Below are positions 41,279-53,008 of a DNA stretch of 64,000 bases, piece after piece. Under the pieces are notes generated by a model. The model ran no database searches. It saw only the letters and a program-made list of their open reading frames with translations, and was not told the DNA's origin. The translations under genes were made by a program, and so were the position numbers. Source of the stretch: Corbicula japonica (taxonomy: Eukaryota > Mollusca > Bivalvia > Venerida > Cyrenidae). Location of the stretch: positions 6,200,001 to 6,264,000 of the forward strand of contig JAZAYU010000005.1 of assembly GCA_038501625.1 (NCBI GenBank), read 5' to 3'. Position 1 is the first letter of the stretch. Each line of letters begins with the position of its first letter.

Positions 41279-41535
41279 TACTCAACAAAAAAAGAAACCT
41301 GACACTGTAACTTTGAACAAGTATGAGGTGCATATTCAAAATCTATATATTTTTGCACCATCCAAAAGAAAATAACCACTGAATCACTTGTTTCATGCAC
41401 CAAACATATCAAAATGCATAATTAAGTTCAAAACTTGCACAATTTTTATTACATACCACAATTCAATTAGCTTTAAATCTGATTCCAGGAAAATACACCA
41501 ACTATAAAGTGTCAGGTTTCTATTTTTGTTGAGTA
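41279..41535. mobile_element. Tc1/mariner-like MITE (TACTCAAC ends)
   Basis: Inverted repeats TACTCAACAAAAA.AGAAACC extend 28 bp to CTGACACT with one mismatch; TA duplicated at 41277-41278 and 41536-41537. 257 bp. Confidence 0.87.
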
Positions 41536-41698
41536 TAGATCCAGATCAGCTGGAACATCCATGCCGTCAGATCAGGATCTTAATTAATTGAATTTGGATT
41601 GATTGGTGTATTTCTAATTAAACAGTGTCCTCTGTAGATCCAGATCAGACAGCATTGATGGATCTGAACAGTTCGCATCTTGATCAGAAATAACCTAT

Positions 41699-41842
41699 GC
41701 CCAAGATCATAAAACTAAATCTGGAGATCAGTCTCAAATCTCAAGCATCTGATTGGCTGAAATGGCGACAAGTCGCCATTTCAACCAATCAGATCCTTGA
41801 GATTTGAGACTGATCTCAAAACTTAGTTTTATGATCTTGGGC
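41699..41842. mobile_element. Foldback (Harbinger-like) MITE, CATAAAACTAA subtype
   Basis: TGCCCAAGATC...GATCTTGGGCC hairpin flanked by CTA at the left (41696-41698) and right, inside the AATAACCTAATG core of a TTAA MITE. Confidence 0.88.
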
Positions 41843-42219
41843 CCTAATGTATTTAAAAGTGAACAGTGTAGATCATGATCAGACCGAACAGCCATGGCAT
41901 CAGATCTGGATCTACACTCTTGGTCCATGCCGTAAAAGCCTTATCTATGGAGTAAATGGTTAAATAAATTGAGCTTAGATTTTTTAATAAACTACACTAA
42001 CTTATTATGCACCCACATCTTCCACAGACTGCCAAAGTGCAGATTCTGTGAAATGTAATCAGTCATAGGAAAAGCATAATACAAATGTAAAGCAATCCAT
42101 TTCAGACAGGTTCCTGAGCAATCGACAATATCCATTTTGAAGTGTCACAGTGACTGTAAATGCACCCTAAGAACTTTTCTTTTGACTGATGCTTTTCAAC
42201 AAAACTATATACCTTGAAA

Positions 42220-42430
42220 ACCTTTACTCCATTTATACAAATTTGCAAATGGTGTTGATCCAGATCAGCAGGAACATCTGTGGTGTCTATGCACTCTTTA
42301 CTTGCAATACACATATACAGATTTTGTAGCATGTGCAAATATCAGATCAAGATCAGATGGCACAGATGGGCTTTCTGATCTGGATCTACACTGTTTGTCA
42401 ATGGATAACATGGAGAAAAGGAATAATTAC
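42220..42430. mobile_element. TTAA MITE, rearranged
   Basis: AACCTTTACTCCATTTATAC at the left, GATCTGGATCTACACTGTTTG near the right, ending GGAGAAAAGGAATAA. The central part is replaced. Confidence 0.65.
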
Positions 42431-42569
42431 CGGAACAATATTTTTGGTTACCTGATCCACCCCAACCCGAAAATACCCCACCCTAAAAAATAGTTGGTAT
42501 CGAAAAAAACAGTTCTAGCTTGGAAATCATTAAATCAAACACATGTTTGATCCAGTGCAATGTAGGTTT

Positions 42570-42841
42570 TTAACCCTTTACTCCATAGAAACACTTAATG
42601 CATGAGCAAAAAGTGTAGCTTCTGATCAGCTAGCACATCTTTGCCATCTCATCAGGATCTATGCTGTTCACTGTTTGATTCATTAGGTTAAACACTGTTC
42701 GCTGTTAGATTCATTAGGTTATTTCTGAAAATGCAACTAGTTTAGATTCAGATCAGATTACAGGGATGCGCCAGCTGGTGCTGGCCTGGATCTTCATTGG
42801 TTGCACACGTCAAATTTTGTTTATATGGAGTTAAGGGTTAA
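42570..42841. mobile_element. TTAA MITE with internal duplication of its core
   Basis: TTAA-CCCTTTACTCCATAG at the left and GGAGTTAAGGG-TTAA at the right. The GATTCATTAGGTTA core plus TGTTCGCTG is duplicated in tandem. Confidence 0.87.
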
Positions 42842-44182
42842 CTGTATTCGTGTATGCCAAAACATAAATTCTAACTGGTGAATACGCCATTCCTAAGAAT
42901 ATCAGTTATGGTATTGACTTGGACAAATAAATAGCAATAATTCTCTGAAACTATATTTACTAATAATAAAAACAGATATTTCGCTGAAACAAACAAAGTT
43001 AAGGTAATTGACATTCTCTGAAACTATAAAACTGATATTTCGCTGAAATGAACAGATGTCTTCATTTTCTTATCAAATAATTAAAATTAGTTTATTAATT
43101 ATATAAATAAAAAATTGACAGCAGATTCTGTTCTGGGCCGGATGTAAATGTTATTACAAAACTTGCAATTACTATGTTATTATGTACACTCATAACAATA
43201 TTGTCAAAGATTATCATTGGCAACTTCTGTCAAATACCGTATAAGTTTATTTCTGAGGTGACTTTATTTTTGCTATTTCTGGGGTTAAATAAATGACTGC
43301 AAATTTAAAATCAGCAGAATATTTATCCTTTAGTGAACAGTGTGCATTCTACATTTTGTATGTGCTTTATTACACGATATTTGAATAAAGATAAAAAGAT
43401 CATTTGATTTTAAGTGAGCTTGGATACTGTTGCATTTACCCTTACTCTTAAAAGATAAGATAATCTGGTTTTACTCTGATAATATTTTAAAGCTGTACAA
43501 ACCATGTCACTATATAACTAAAACACAAGAAAATCGCTGAAAGATATTTCACATGTCGGATAAGATTGAATAGGCACATCTTTTCCAGAATTTTAGTCGA
43601 TTATGAAAGAACTTGAAGCCTCAGAAATAATGTACGCAGAAATAAAAACACCCATGAATTTTAATAAACTCGCAGAATTTGGAGCCCGTAGAAATAACCA
43701 CTTATATGGTATAACATCTGTTCATATAGGTCACCTTATCAAATCAGATGAAGTTATCAGTTGCAGCCATAAAGTTATAATTGAAAATTGCAGTTACAGT
43801 AACACATTTCTGCTGTATGTGGGTATGTTGAAATAGCTTAGATCTGTGCAAAACTGCAAAGAATACCTCATTTCAAGGTAGTTTGCCAAAAATTTAATTT
43901 AGAATCAGCATGCAACTTTCATAGTATTCAACATTTCATGTTTTGAATTTTCTATGAATATAAACTTGTTGTCTTTTGAAGTAACAACATTTTCTCAAAA
44001 TTTATTTTAGTCTGCAGATCATTTCAGCATAACAAATAACAGTCTGTTGATGTAGATGTCAGTCCATCTCGTTCACATTTTTTATTCAAAATTCTCTACA
44101 ATTTGAAACCCAAAACTTCTTCATATTTATGAAATTAATCAGCATTTATTATAAAGCCATCTAATTAATGGTGTGCTGCCAT
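42842..44182. other. Intergenic, mostly unassigned
   Basis: A duplicated CTCTGAAACTATA...GATATTTCGCTGAAA tract lies at 42943-43060. The frame at 43603-43836 has no motif, homologue I recognise or gene context, and is not called. Confidence 0.4.
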
Positions 44183-44475
44183 TTAACCCTTTACACCATA
44201 AATATGCCTTTATCACATGGGCGAACAGTGTAGATCAAGATCAGCTGGCACATCCAACTGCAGATTCAGATTAAATGGTACAGACATGCTGGGCTGAAGG
44301 TTATAAAGCTGAGTTTGGAAATCAGTCTCAAATCTCAAGCATCTGATTGGCTGAAATGTTGACCAGTCGCCATTTCAGCCAATCAGATGCTTGAAATTTG
44401 AGACTGGTTTCCATGCTCAGTTTAATAACCTTGGGCACTGGCTGATCTGGATCAGCACTGGTCGCACAAGTGTTA
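44183..44475. mobile_element. TTAA MITE split by a foldback MITE, right end lost
   Basis: TTAA-CCCTTTACACCATAA start; the second half resumes at GGCTGATCTGGATCAGCACT after the foldback at 44292-44437 and fades near 44475. Confidence 0.8.
44292..44437. mobile_element. Foldback (Harbinger-like) MITE with exact CTG duplication
   Basis: GGCTGAAGG...CCTTGGGCA, 146 bp, CTG at 44289-44291 and 44438-44440. Removing it and one CTG restores the host MITE sequence GCTGGCTGATCTGG. Confidence 0.93.
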
Positions 44476-44565
44476 GTATTCTTGACATTAAAATAAAGAT
44501 TACACTAATGTTAATAAATACTAGATTAAAGTAATTGATAAAATATGAATGGCTTTAAATGAATT

Positions 44566-44780
44566 TAATTCTTTCCTCCGTAGACACACCTTTATTGCAT
44601 GGGCGGCTGGCACATCGTATGATCAAGATCTGCACTGTTCACTTTTTGATTCTTTAGGTTATTTCTGACCAAAATGCAACTAGTGCACATCCTGATCAGA
44701 CTACACGGATGTGCCAGCTGATCTGGATCTACGCTAGTCGCACATGTGTAAAAATGCGTATTTGTGGAGGAAGGGGTTAA
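44566..44780. mobile_element. TTAA MITE, short internal deletion
   Basis: TTAA-TTCTTTCCTCCGTAG at the left and GGAGGAAGGGG-TTAA at the right; the first palindrome is shortened. Confidence 0.85.
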
Positions 44781-45009
44781 CTTATTATACACTCGTCAAA
44801 GACCGGTCACATTATGGAAAGACTCGTGGTGTAAGGCCTTCCGATGGTGTCCACAGTGATGTCAGCTTGATAACTCAAACTCATAACTTGACCGATCTTC
44901 ATGAATTTTGGGAAAAACGTTTATGGGCATAATATCTTGGCCAAGTGTAATAACAAGCCAAATGGCTTCAGCCACTTAAGAGTTATGACCATTTATAGGT
45001 AGAAAAACT

Positions 45010-45077
45010 GCATGGATGTGCCAGCTGATCTGGATCTACACTGGTCGCACATGTGTAAAAATGGAGGAAAGGGTTCA
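45010..45077. mobile_element. TTAA MITE, 3' fragment
   Basis: GGATGTGCCAGCTGATCTGG through GGAGGAAAGGGTT only. Confidence 0.75.
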
Positions 45078-45234
45078 ACTAGATACTATTTTTCAATAAG
45101 GTTATTTTTGAAACATCAATACTTCGCTAGTGAAATGATTGGAAGGTGTACTATAACAGTTCAAGCTGACTCTTGAGTATTTTTCAAGATGAAATGTCAT
45201 CAGCCTATGTCACATCGATGCTTATGCAACATCT

Positions 45235-45382
45235 GGGCCCAAGATCATAAAACTAAGTTTGGAGATCAGTCTCAAATCTCAAGAATCTGATTGGCTGAAA
45301 TGACGACTGGTCACCATTTCAGCCAATCAGATGCTTGAGATTTCAGACTGATCTCCAAACTTAGTTTTATGATCTTGGGCCC
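45235..45382. mobile_element. Foldback (Harbinger-like) MITE, CATAAAACTAA subtype
   Basis: GGCCCAAGATCAT...ATGATCTTGGGCC with near-perfect arms. Confidence 0.87.
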
Positions 45383-45515
45383 AGAAACAAATGAATATTA
45401 TTACGAGTAAGCAGAAGAAATTTTCAATGTACTGTGAAAAATTGACCTTTTTTCTTGGATTTCCTGGGCAGGTGGGTCCATGGATTGGAAACCACTACGA
45501 AATAAGAAATTGAAC

Positions 45516-45628
45516 TTAACTCTTTCCCTCATATATATGCATTTTTAAACATGTGCGACCAATGTAGATCCAGATCAGCCGGCACATCTGTGGCACAATA
45601 AAGGTGTGACTGTGGAGGAAAGGGTTAA
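45516..45628. mobile_element. TTAA MITE, 113-bp internal deletion derivative
   Basis: TTAA-CTCTTTCCCTCATAT at the left and GGAGGAAAGGG-TTAA at the right. Most of the two palindromes are deleted, yet both termini and both TTAA remain. Confidence 0.88.
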
Positions 45629-45746
45629 AAAGTAGTTTAGAAAGTTCACAATCCATGAATTTTAGTACCCACAAAATGGTGTCTAACGGAAAACTTTTAT
45701 TTTCATGAATATTTTTGCATCCAAAGTGTTGGTTATTTGGTATCAT

Positions 45747-46140
45747 TTAACCCTTTTCTCCGTAAATAATTATGCCTTTATGGCAAGGCCAACAGTGTAG
45801 ATCCAGATCAGTGTCCAAGGTTTTAAAACTGAGCATGGAAACCAGTCTCAAATCTCAAGCATCTGATTGGCTGAAATGGCGACTGGTCGCCATTTCAGCC
45901 AATCAGACGCTTGAGATTTGAGACTGGTTTCAAATCTCAGCTTTATAACCTTCAGCCCAGATGACACATACTTGCTGTCTGATCAGAATCTGCACTGTTC
46001 ATTTTTTGATTTATTAGATTATTTCTTACCAAGATGCTAAAATTGTAGATCCAGATCAGATGGCATGGATGTGCTGGCTGATCTGGATCTACACTGGACA
46101 CACATGTGTTAAAACATGCACATATGGAGGAAATGGTTAA
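45747..46140. mobile_element. TTAA MITE split by a foldback MITE
   Basis: TTAA-CCCTTTTCTCCGTAA at the left and GGAGGAAATGG-TTAA at the right; host sequence GATCAG|ATGACACAT is interrupted at 45811/45961. Confidence 0.9.
45812..45957. mobile_element. Foldback (Harbinger-like) MITE with exact CAG duplication
   Basis: TGTCCAAGG...CCTTCAGCC, 146 bp, CAG at 45809-45811 and 45958-45960. Confidence 0.93.
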
Positions 46141-46310
46141 ATGACAAATTTCTGGTCTTAAGCTGCACACGAGATTTTCAAGAGGACATAAATTTGTACT
46201 GTTGTATTTTTTGCAAATTAAAAGCTATTAGATGGTAACATTAAGCTGGGATTAGATTTTGCTCATGTTCTTTACTGTGAAATACACAAATACAAACAGT
46301 TTCCTTCATG

Positions 46311-46519
46311 TTAACCCTTTACCACTTGCAATACGGTGTTTTCCCTTTGTCGAACAGTGTAATCTGATCAGGATCTACACTGTTTATTTTACGAATCATT
46401 CATTTATTTCTTATGAATAAGTGACCAGTGTGCAGTCAGATCAGATGTCATGGATGCTGATCTGGACATACACAGGTTGCACATGCCAAAAAAACATGTA
46501 TCCATGGAGTGAAAGGTTC
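46311..46519. mobile_element. TTAA MITE, diverged
   Basis: TTAA-CCCTTTACCACTTGC at the left and GGAGTGAAAGG-TTCAA at the right. Confidence 0.78.
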
Positions 46520-46654
46520 AACTCTGATGCAACTTTACCATGTTATGTGAAAAAATGTATGGTTAAAACTCTGATGCAACATTCTATGTAATTCTTGCAG
46601 ATTTCTCACTAATAGGATTACTCAGTACATTAAGTCTCCATTTTAGACGCTCAG

Positions 46655-46800
46655 TGCCCAAGATCACAAAACTAAATCTGGAGATCAGTCTCAAATCTCA
46701 AGCATCTGATTGGCTGAAATGGCGACCAGTCGCCATTTCAGCCAATCAGATGCTTGAGATTTTAGACTGATCTCAAAACTTAGTTTTATGATCTTGGGCC
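46655..46800. mobile_element. Foldback (Harbinger-like) MITE with exact CAG duplication, plus decayed arms downstream
   Basis: TGCCCAAGATC...GATCTTGGGCC, CAG at 46652-46654 and 46801-46803. It is followed to about 46970 by old half-copies (AGATGCTTGAGATTTGAGAC; TTTGAGACTGGTCTTC...TTTTATGATCTCGG). Confidence 0.9.
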
Positions 46801-47069
46801 CAGATGCTTGAGATTTGAGACTTATCTCCAATCACAGTATTAAAATATTTGGCAGCCGGCTTTAATCCCTAGTGGCTAACTGTTTAGAAATTGAGCGCAG
46901 TCGCCAAATTGACCAATCACATGTTGCATTTGAGACTGGTCTTCAAAATAAGTTTTATGATCTCGGACCAAAAGCTGTTTATGGTGAAGTCGGTAAGCTT
47001 TGAGCCAATGTCTTTTTTTACTGTACACTGGTCTTCAGTCACAGTATTACATAAATTCTGCCATAGCCT

Positions 47070-47289
47070 TTAACCCTTTCCTCCATAGACACACCTTTAT
47101 TGCGTGGGCAAACAGTGTAGATCCGAATCAGCCGGCACATCCATCTGTTTGCTTTTTTATAAGTTAGGTTATGTCTGACCAAAATGCAACCAGTGCAGAT
47201 CCTGATTAGATGGCATGGATGTGCCAGCTGATCTGATCTACACTGGTAGCACATGCGTAAAAGCACGTATATATGGAGGAAAGGGTTAA
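47070..47289. mobile_element. TTAA MITE
   Basis: TTAA-CCCTTTCCTCCATAG at the left and GGAGGAAAGGG-TTAA at the right; first palindrome partly deleted. Inserted between two decayed foldback remnants (46880-47040 and 47300-47400) that are copies of each other. Confidence 0.9.
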
Positions 47290-47499
47290 TACCATGTGGC
47301 TTATTGTTAGAAATTGAGCGCAGTCTTCAAATTGACCAATCACAAGTTTGTTGTGTGACTTGTCTTCAAAATTAGTTTTAAGATCTTGGACTGAAAGGCG
47401 TTTATGGTGAAAAGTCGGTAAACTTTGAGTCAATGTCTTCATTGATTGTGCAAAGTGCTTGTAGCATCTTGTCAAGTGTGCTGAAGTTTTGTACAAATG

Positions 47500-48570
47500 A
47501 TTTACATAAAAGTAGGTAACATATACTCAGTATCCAGTCAAAATTGTCCACTTTCATACATATCATTTTATAAAATTGGTGAATGAAAAATGAAAATTCT
47601 TTCTTTGCATAAATTTACATTTCTGTAATCATTGCAAAGAAATAAAATTTACTCGAAAATCTGCAGTCACAACTTAATTATCTTTTTCTTTGCTATAATA
47701 ATGGTTTCAGAAAGGAGTTAGTTTCTCCATAAAACATAATCACATTTATGAGAATAAAATCGATTTCTCAAGTTCTTGTGGACAATTAAAACTCAAAACA
47801 TTCATAAATAAAACAACTAGTCCTTGATAAACAACACAAATTCTTTCCATTTGCAATTACCTCCCTTAAAATTAAATATGTAGCATTTTAAAATTTTTTA
47901 TCAATTGATATTCAATTAACAGTTACTCAGTTCTTGTTGTGGAAGATTATGTTCATGAGCAATTAAACTTAAAAACAATTGATATTCAATAATAAAATAC
48001 CAATCAAAGCATTCTTGACGATATAAGCATTAAAAGTGGTTACTTTTTATTTTTGTTCAGTATAAAAGTAGTTGTTCAAGGTGGATAAACTTGTAATAAA
48101 AATAATATGAATCATTTAAATAATTATGGTATATAATGTCAACACATTTATACTTGTGAGTACAAATTTTTCATGGCATTTGTGGGCAGAGATCAATACA
48201 TAAATTTAAATTCAAAATAAAATTTGAAATACAGAATTTTACTTGTGCATATTTTTCTTGTGCATATATCTCGATTTTAAGATTCCATGAAAATGCCTGA
48301 AAACCATGAAATTTCATGCTGTCTAATATAAATGAATCCAATGTAGCTAACATAGTCTATGACTTCATGTTATCAGTAATTATTAAGGTTTAAGGTTGTC
48401 AGAAGTAAGACTTGAATGGCATTGTGATCCACAGGGTCTTCCAATAGATTATGAAAATTAATTTTTGAGAATTTACTGGTTTTGAAAAATGTCTTCTAAA
48501 ACTTCTACTTTAGGTTGCCATGTTGTCATTTTTAGTTTTATGGGATAGCTTATGTTGTAACTGTGTCAAT
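47500..48570. other. Intergenic, no recognisable features
   Basis: AT-rich; no gene, repeat copy or motif seen. Confidence 0.5.
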
Positions 48571-48572
48571 CT

Positions 48573-48810
48573 TTAACCCTTTCCTCCAAATATATGCCTT
48601 TGTGACATGTGCGACCAGTGTAGATCCAGATCAGCCGGCACATCCATGCCATCTGATCAGGATCTGCCCTGGTTGCATTTTAGTCAGAAATAACCTAATG
48701 AATCAAAAAGTGAACAGTGTAGATCCTGATCAGACAGGACAGATGTGCCAGCTGATCTGGATCTAAACTGTTCGCCCACGAAATAAAGTGTCTATGGAGG
48801 AAAAGGTTAA
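48573..48810. mobile_element. TTAA MITE, first of a head-to-tail pair
   Basis: TTAA-CCCTTTCCTCCAAAT at the left and GGAGGAAAAGG-TTAA at the right. The right TTAA (48807-48810) is also the left TTAA of the next copy. Confidence 0.92.
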
Positions 48811-49195
48811 ACCTTTCCCACAAATATATGCCTTTATGGCATGGGCGAACAATGTAGATCCAGATTAACCAGTGCCCAAGGTTATAAAACTGAGCATGGA
48901 AACCAGTCTCAAATCTCAAGCATCTGATTGGCTGAAATGGCGACTGGTTGCCATTTCAGCCAATCAGATGCTTGATATTTGAGACTGGTTTCCAATCTCA
49001 GCTTTATAACCTTCAGGCCAGCATATTCCTGTCGTCTAAAAAGCATCTGCACTGTTCTCTTTGATTTATTATGTTATTTCTGACCAAAATGTGAACAGTG
49101 TAGATTCTGATCAGACGGCACGGATGTGCCAGCTGATCTGGATCTACACTGGTCACACATGCCTAAACATGCATATATACGGAGGAAATGGTTAA
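48807..49195. mobile_element. TTAA MITE, second of the pair, split by a foldback MITE
   Basis: TTAA-ACCTTTCCCACAAAT at the left and GGAGGAAATGG-TTAA at the right; host continuity is broken at 48872/49022 by the foldback. Confidence 0.9.
48873..49018. mobile_element. Foldback (Harbinger-like) MITE with exact CAG duplication
   Basis: TGCCCAAGG...CCTTCAGGC, 146 bp, CAG at 48870-48872 and 49019-49021. Confidence 0.92.
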
Positions 49196-50090
49196 GAATG
49201 CTGTAATTTTACTGTTTTATGCATGTAATTGTTGCATTTGTTTCGGAGTACCTATTCCGGTAATTTTCAGTGATATGAGAGCTTGTTATTTATTAATGTT
49301 TGTTAATAACACATTGTACATCTATTCCATGACGTGATCAGTTGATTACCAATTTTGTCGTATAACCTATGTGCAGTTAGTTGATAAAACAGAAATAATT
49401 TACAGTTTGTTAGTTGTGTATTATTTAAAGACAACCAAAAACATTGTCTTAAAGTTTATTATTCCTGAAAAGTATTATGAATCAATACATGTAAACTTGC
49501 TGTGGTATCATTGTATTTCATGTGGGTGTAATTTTCCAACATTTCCTTTTGGTAAAGTGCGCAAAATAAAAGCCCAGTGAAATTTAATCATATTTAAGCC
49601 TATCTCATGAGAATAGTTTAACTGAATTTATGTTCACGCAAAAATGTCATAAGGGTGACTTCCCTTGAAAATCTGTCCTCGAAAAATTTAATGATTCTAC
49701 AATAATTTGATCAAACACTTAAGCAATTTGCAGAATGATGTTATGCTGGGATACTAATTTTGTACATAACCTGGCTGATCATCACTTCCTGCCTCTCTCA
49801 CCAGCCTATTAACATCTATAATACATACTTTAATCAACTTCTAGATGTTAATTGTTGAATGCTAGAAGTGTAAAACATGGTTTGAAATTGTAAAGGCTAA
49901 GATTTGGGAGTGTTTCGCTTATACTGCTGCTGTCAGCTTTAATTACATCATATATACTTTATTATACCAGAATTAGGGAGAAAATGATTAGAAGAAAAAC
50001 AAGGCAGTCTTAACAACAGCAATATCCCCTGTCGCATGTGGGAATGTTGGAAAGGTTATGGATGCTCAATTGCAAATTAACAAATATACT
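49196..50090. other. Intergenic, no recognisable features
   Basis: AT-rich; the frame at 49371-49580 has no motif and is not called. Confidence 0.45.
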
Positions 50091-50096
50091 ACTCAA

Positions 50097-50317
50097 AATT
50101 TGATAAGGATCGCTTCCCTTTTTATCCTGAATTATTTCCCCTACCAAGTTTTAACCGCTTTTTCGCTTCAACAGTTTGCTGGATCATTCCTTCTTTTGCA
50201 CAAAGATGATGTAAAATAAACAAAATTTCAGAATCACAGCAGATATTTTATCGTTTCAACCTTATGAAAGGAATAAACACAATATTTTAAATGATCCTTG
50301 TCATATTTTGAGTAGTA
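50097..50317. mobile_element. Tc1/mariner-like MITE (TACTACTC ends)
   Basis: Inverted repeats TACTACTCAAAAT.TGA.AA continuing to GGATC; TA at 50095-50096 and 50318-50319. 221 bp. Confidence 0.85.
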
Positions 50318-50376
50318 TATATCTGTGCAATGATCATGAGGTTTAACACAGTCCATCCAGCAGTTGGAAGTTATGG

Positions 50377-50940
50377 AGCAAATAGGAAATACATGGTTCA
50401 ACCCTTCAAAGACAACTAGTGACCTTGACCTTGAGCCCACCAGGTTGGAACATGGGTTCTGCACATCGTCTTGATATAATGAACTTTTGACTAAAGTTTG
50501 ATAAAATTCATTCCAGGGATTCAGAAGATATGAACCAGACACAAAATACATGGTATAAATCTTCAACTACCTTGACCCCACCAGGTTGGAACATGGGTTC
50601 TGCACATCATCTTTATGGTGCACATTTCACTAAAGTTGCATGAGGTCATTCCAGGAGTTCAGAAGAGATGGACTGGACACAAAATACATGGTTCAAATCT
50701 TCTAACACCATTGGTGACCTTGACCTTGAGCTGGCCACGTTGGAACATGGGTTCTGCACATTGTCTTGATGGGCTGAACATTTGATCAAAGTTTCATGAA
50801 ATTCCCTCCATGGGTTGAAAAGTTATGGACCAGACACAAAATGTTCACCGACAGATGGATGGACAAAGACCATTTCTATATCCCCCTCCTGCTGTACGTG
50901 GAGGGGTATCCCCTCCTGCTACTCGGTGGGGGATAATAAA
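50377..50940. repeat. ~145-bp tandem repeat element, about 3.5 units
   Basis: Units share GACCTTGACCTTGAGC, GGTTGGAACATGGGTTCTGC, AAGTTTGAT.AAATTC and GACACAAAATACATGG. It ends in ACCGACAGATGGATGGAC and a CTCCTGCT...GGTGGGGGATAATAAAG tail. Probably Helentron-like; termini not established. Confidence 0.75.
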
Positions 50941-51113
50941 GTGCTTTAAATCAGAATATTTCACTGGTATGAACTTTTCAGTTTTATTTTTAATGTCTCC
51001 AAAAGCTTTTGTTTAAGTTGCAATTTCTTGGTCAGTTACATTATTAACATCATTATAGATCTATAGACTGGACTGCAGAATGGTTCACTGTTGAGAATTA
51101 TTTTAATTTAACC

Positions 51114-51329
51114 TTAACCCTTTCCTCCATAGACACACCTTTATTGCATGGGCCAACAATTCAGATCCAGATCAGCTGGCACATCCGTGCCGTCAGATCA
51201 GGATCTAAACTGTTCACTTTTTGATTAATTAGGCTATTTGATCTGATAGATGGCATGGATGTGCCAGCTGATCTGGATTTTCATGGTCACACATGCGTAA
51301 AAATGCATATATATGGAGGAAAGGGTTAA
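51114..51329. mobile_element. TTAA MITE
   Basis: TTAA-CCCTTTCCTCCATAG at the left and GGAGGAAAGGG-TTAA at the right; core partly deleted. Confidence 0.9.
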
Positions 51330-51698
51330 GAGCAGGCCGCAAGAGTTTATATATTGTTTGATGACAAAACAGAAACATTCAAAACTGCACTATACAATTC
51401 CATGGCATGGGCCATTAATAATTTAATGGACCCTCATTCTCCACCCTCATGAGGGCTGATGATTTCAAAACGTCCTGGCCAAGAATAATTCTTTTATTTC
51501 TCAAAACACTATACATGTACAAATGTGTTACTATAAGGTATGGTACATACTTTTTTATGGAAACACTGATTGTATCTTATACAACAGCTGACAAATATAC
51601 ACACATCACACCTGGATTCAATAAGAAAGATGACATTTAGGTGAACTTTAATAGTGCAGGTTGAAATTTCCTAGAGGATACATGTATTTGTTTTTACC

Positions 51699-51830
51699 AG
51701 TGTAAGATAGAAATATATTTCACCAAGTGAGCTCTGGAAAACGTATTTTCGCGAGTGGCGAAGCTACGAGTGAAGATACATAATTCCAGAGTTCATGAAT
51801 GAAATATATTTTTATCTTTCACTAATAAAA
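51699..51830. repeat. Imperfect hairpin of ~45-bp arms
   Basis: GTAAGATAGAAATATATTTCA...GAGCTCTGGAA is complementary to TTCCAGAGTTCATGAATGAAATATATTT..ATCTTTCAC about 45 nt later. Possibly a foldback element; family unknown. Confidence 0.6.
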
Positions 51831-51834
51831 ACAA

Positions 51835-53005
51835 ATTTTCTTTTTATTTTATGCTTTTAGTGCAAAATTTGTGTAAATTTGACAGAAAAATTGGCAAGAA
51901 ATGGCTCCAAAACGTCACGACGTCAAATATACAAATTTGAGACCATTTTCTAAATGTTCTCATTTGGTATAATATAATGTGCGATCGGGTACCAACATGA
52001 AAAAATCTGTGAAAATAAAAATGATATTCCACTGTTTGAAAAAAGTGAAATACCTGTTTTATTTCACCAGGAAAATTCTATAATTCACTGAAAAGCATAA
52101 AATAAATTTATGTTTCACATACCTATTTCATAAATATACAAAGTAACTGCTTGTACCATCGTTCTTCAAGATATAAATATTAGTTTTAGAATTTGATGCC
52201 TGTACAGTTTTGACAATAGCATGACAGGGATGCATATTAGCAAAGCAAGTTAAAAGTTGCCATTAGAACGACTCCTAAAACTTCTAGAAAAATGTGCGGT
52301 GTTTGCTGAAATACAAGGGTCTTAAATCAGTGATTGAGTATAAATATGGTTATTTATAAAGGCTTTTGTACAGGAAGAACAACCATCAGTGGTAAGAAAA
52401 ACGCAAGATTTTTAAAATGTTTGTGAAGCCCAAATTAATGTTTATCATGATGAGATGAATGCAATAACAGGTTTTCTTAACTCAGCCACAGTTTTGACAG
52501 AAATTCAGCAGTCACAATATGATAATAAAAGATTCTATCAAATGCACAAGTAAAGAAAAGTGAACCCCACAACACGTAGAACCTTTCCCTACAACACCCT
52601 GAATATTTCATACTTTTGCAATTTCATATTTTGCACGGGTTAAAGTATTTCACTCTTGGGAAAATACAACTAAATGGGTGTTTAGTTCAACACTTGTATT
52701 GCCCTGTGATAATTTGTCAGAATAAAAATCAAAGTACAAGAAGGGGCATCGTATGTGACCTTTAATTTGAAAGTTTGATGAAGAAATATTTAAAGTGGCA
52801 TACAGGCGACATTAAATTTTCATGACAGACAGACAGACAGAGTGATGGACAAGGCCATCCCTATGTATTGCCTTTTTCGAAAGGGTGGCACGAAAATTGC
52901 TAACCAGGAAACAACTGCATGAGTTCATGCCTGTGAGAAAATGTGGTTTTTGCAAGCAAATTTAAATGACACATCCGCAGATTTTCTGTTAGTGGCAGCC
53001 ATCAG
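51835..53005. other. Intergenic; short (GACA)n tract only
   Basis: A GACAGACAGACAGACAG tract at 52823-52840 followed by GGACAAGGCCATCCCTATG looks like the tail of a bivalve repeat element. Nothing else recognised. Confidence 0.45.
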
Positions 53006-53008
53006 CAT

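Larger units (their letters stand above)
40983..41963. mobile_element. TTAA MITE exploded by three other MITEs
   Basis: Pieces of one MITE (TACTCTATCAATA; GACTTTTATCACATGGACAA; GATCCAGATCAGCTGG through AATAACCTA; TAATG...GTAAATGG-TTAA) read in order once the elements at 40995-41247, 41279-41535 and 41699-41842 are removed. The extreme 5' end (40960-40983) is unclear. Confidence 0.72.

Noticed and set aside
43603..43836. 77-codon frame in intergenic DNA
   Set aside because: No motif, no splice or polyA context, AT-driven composition; chance frame.
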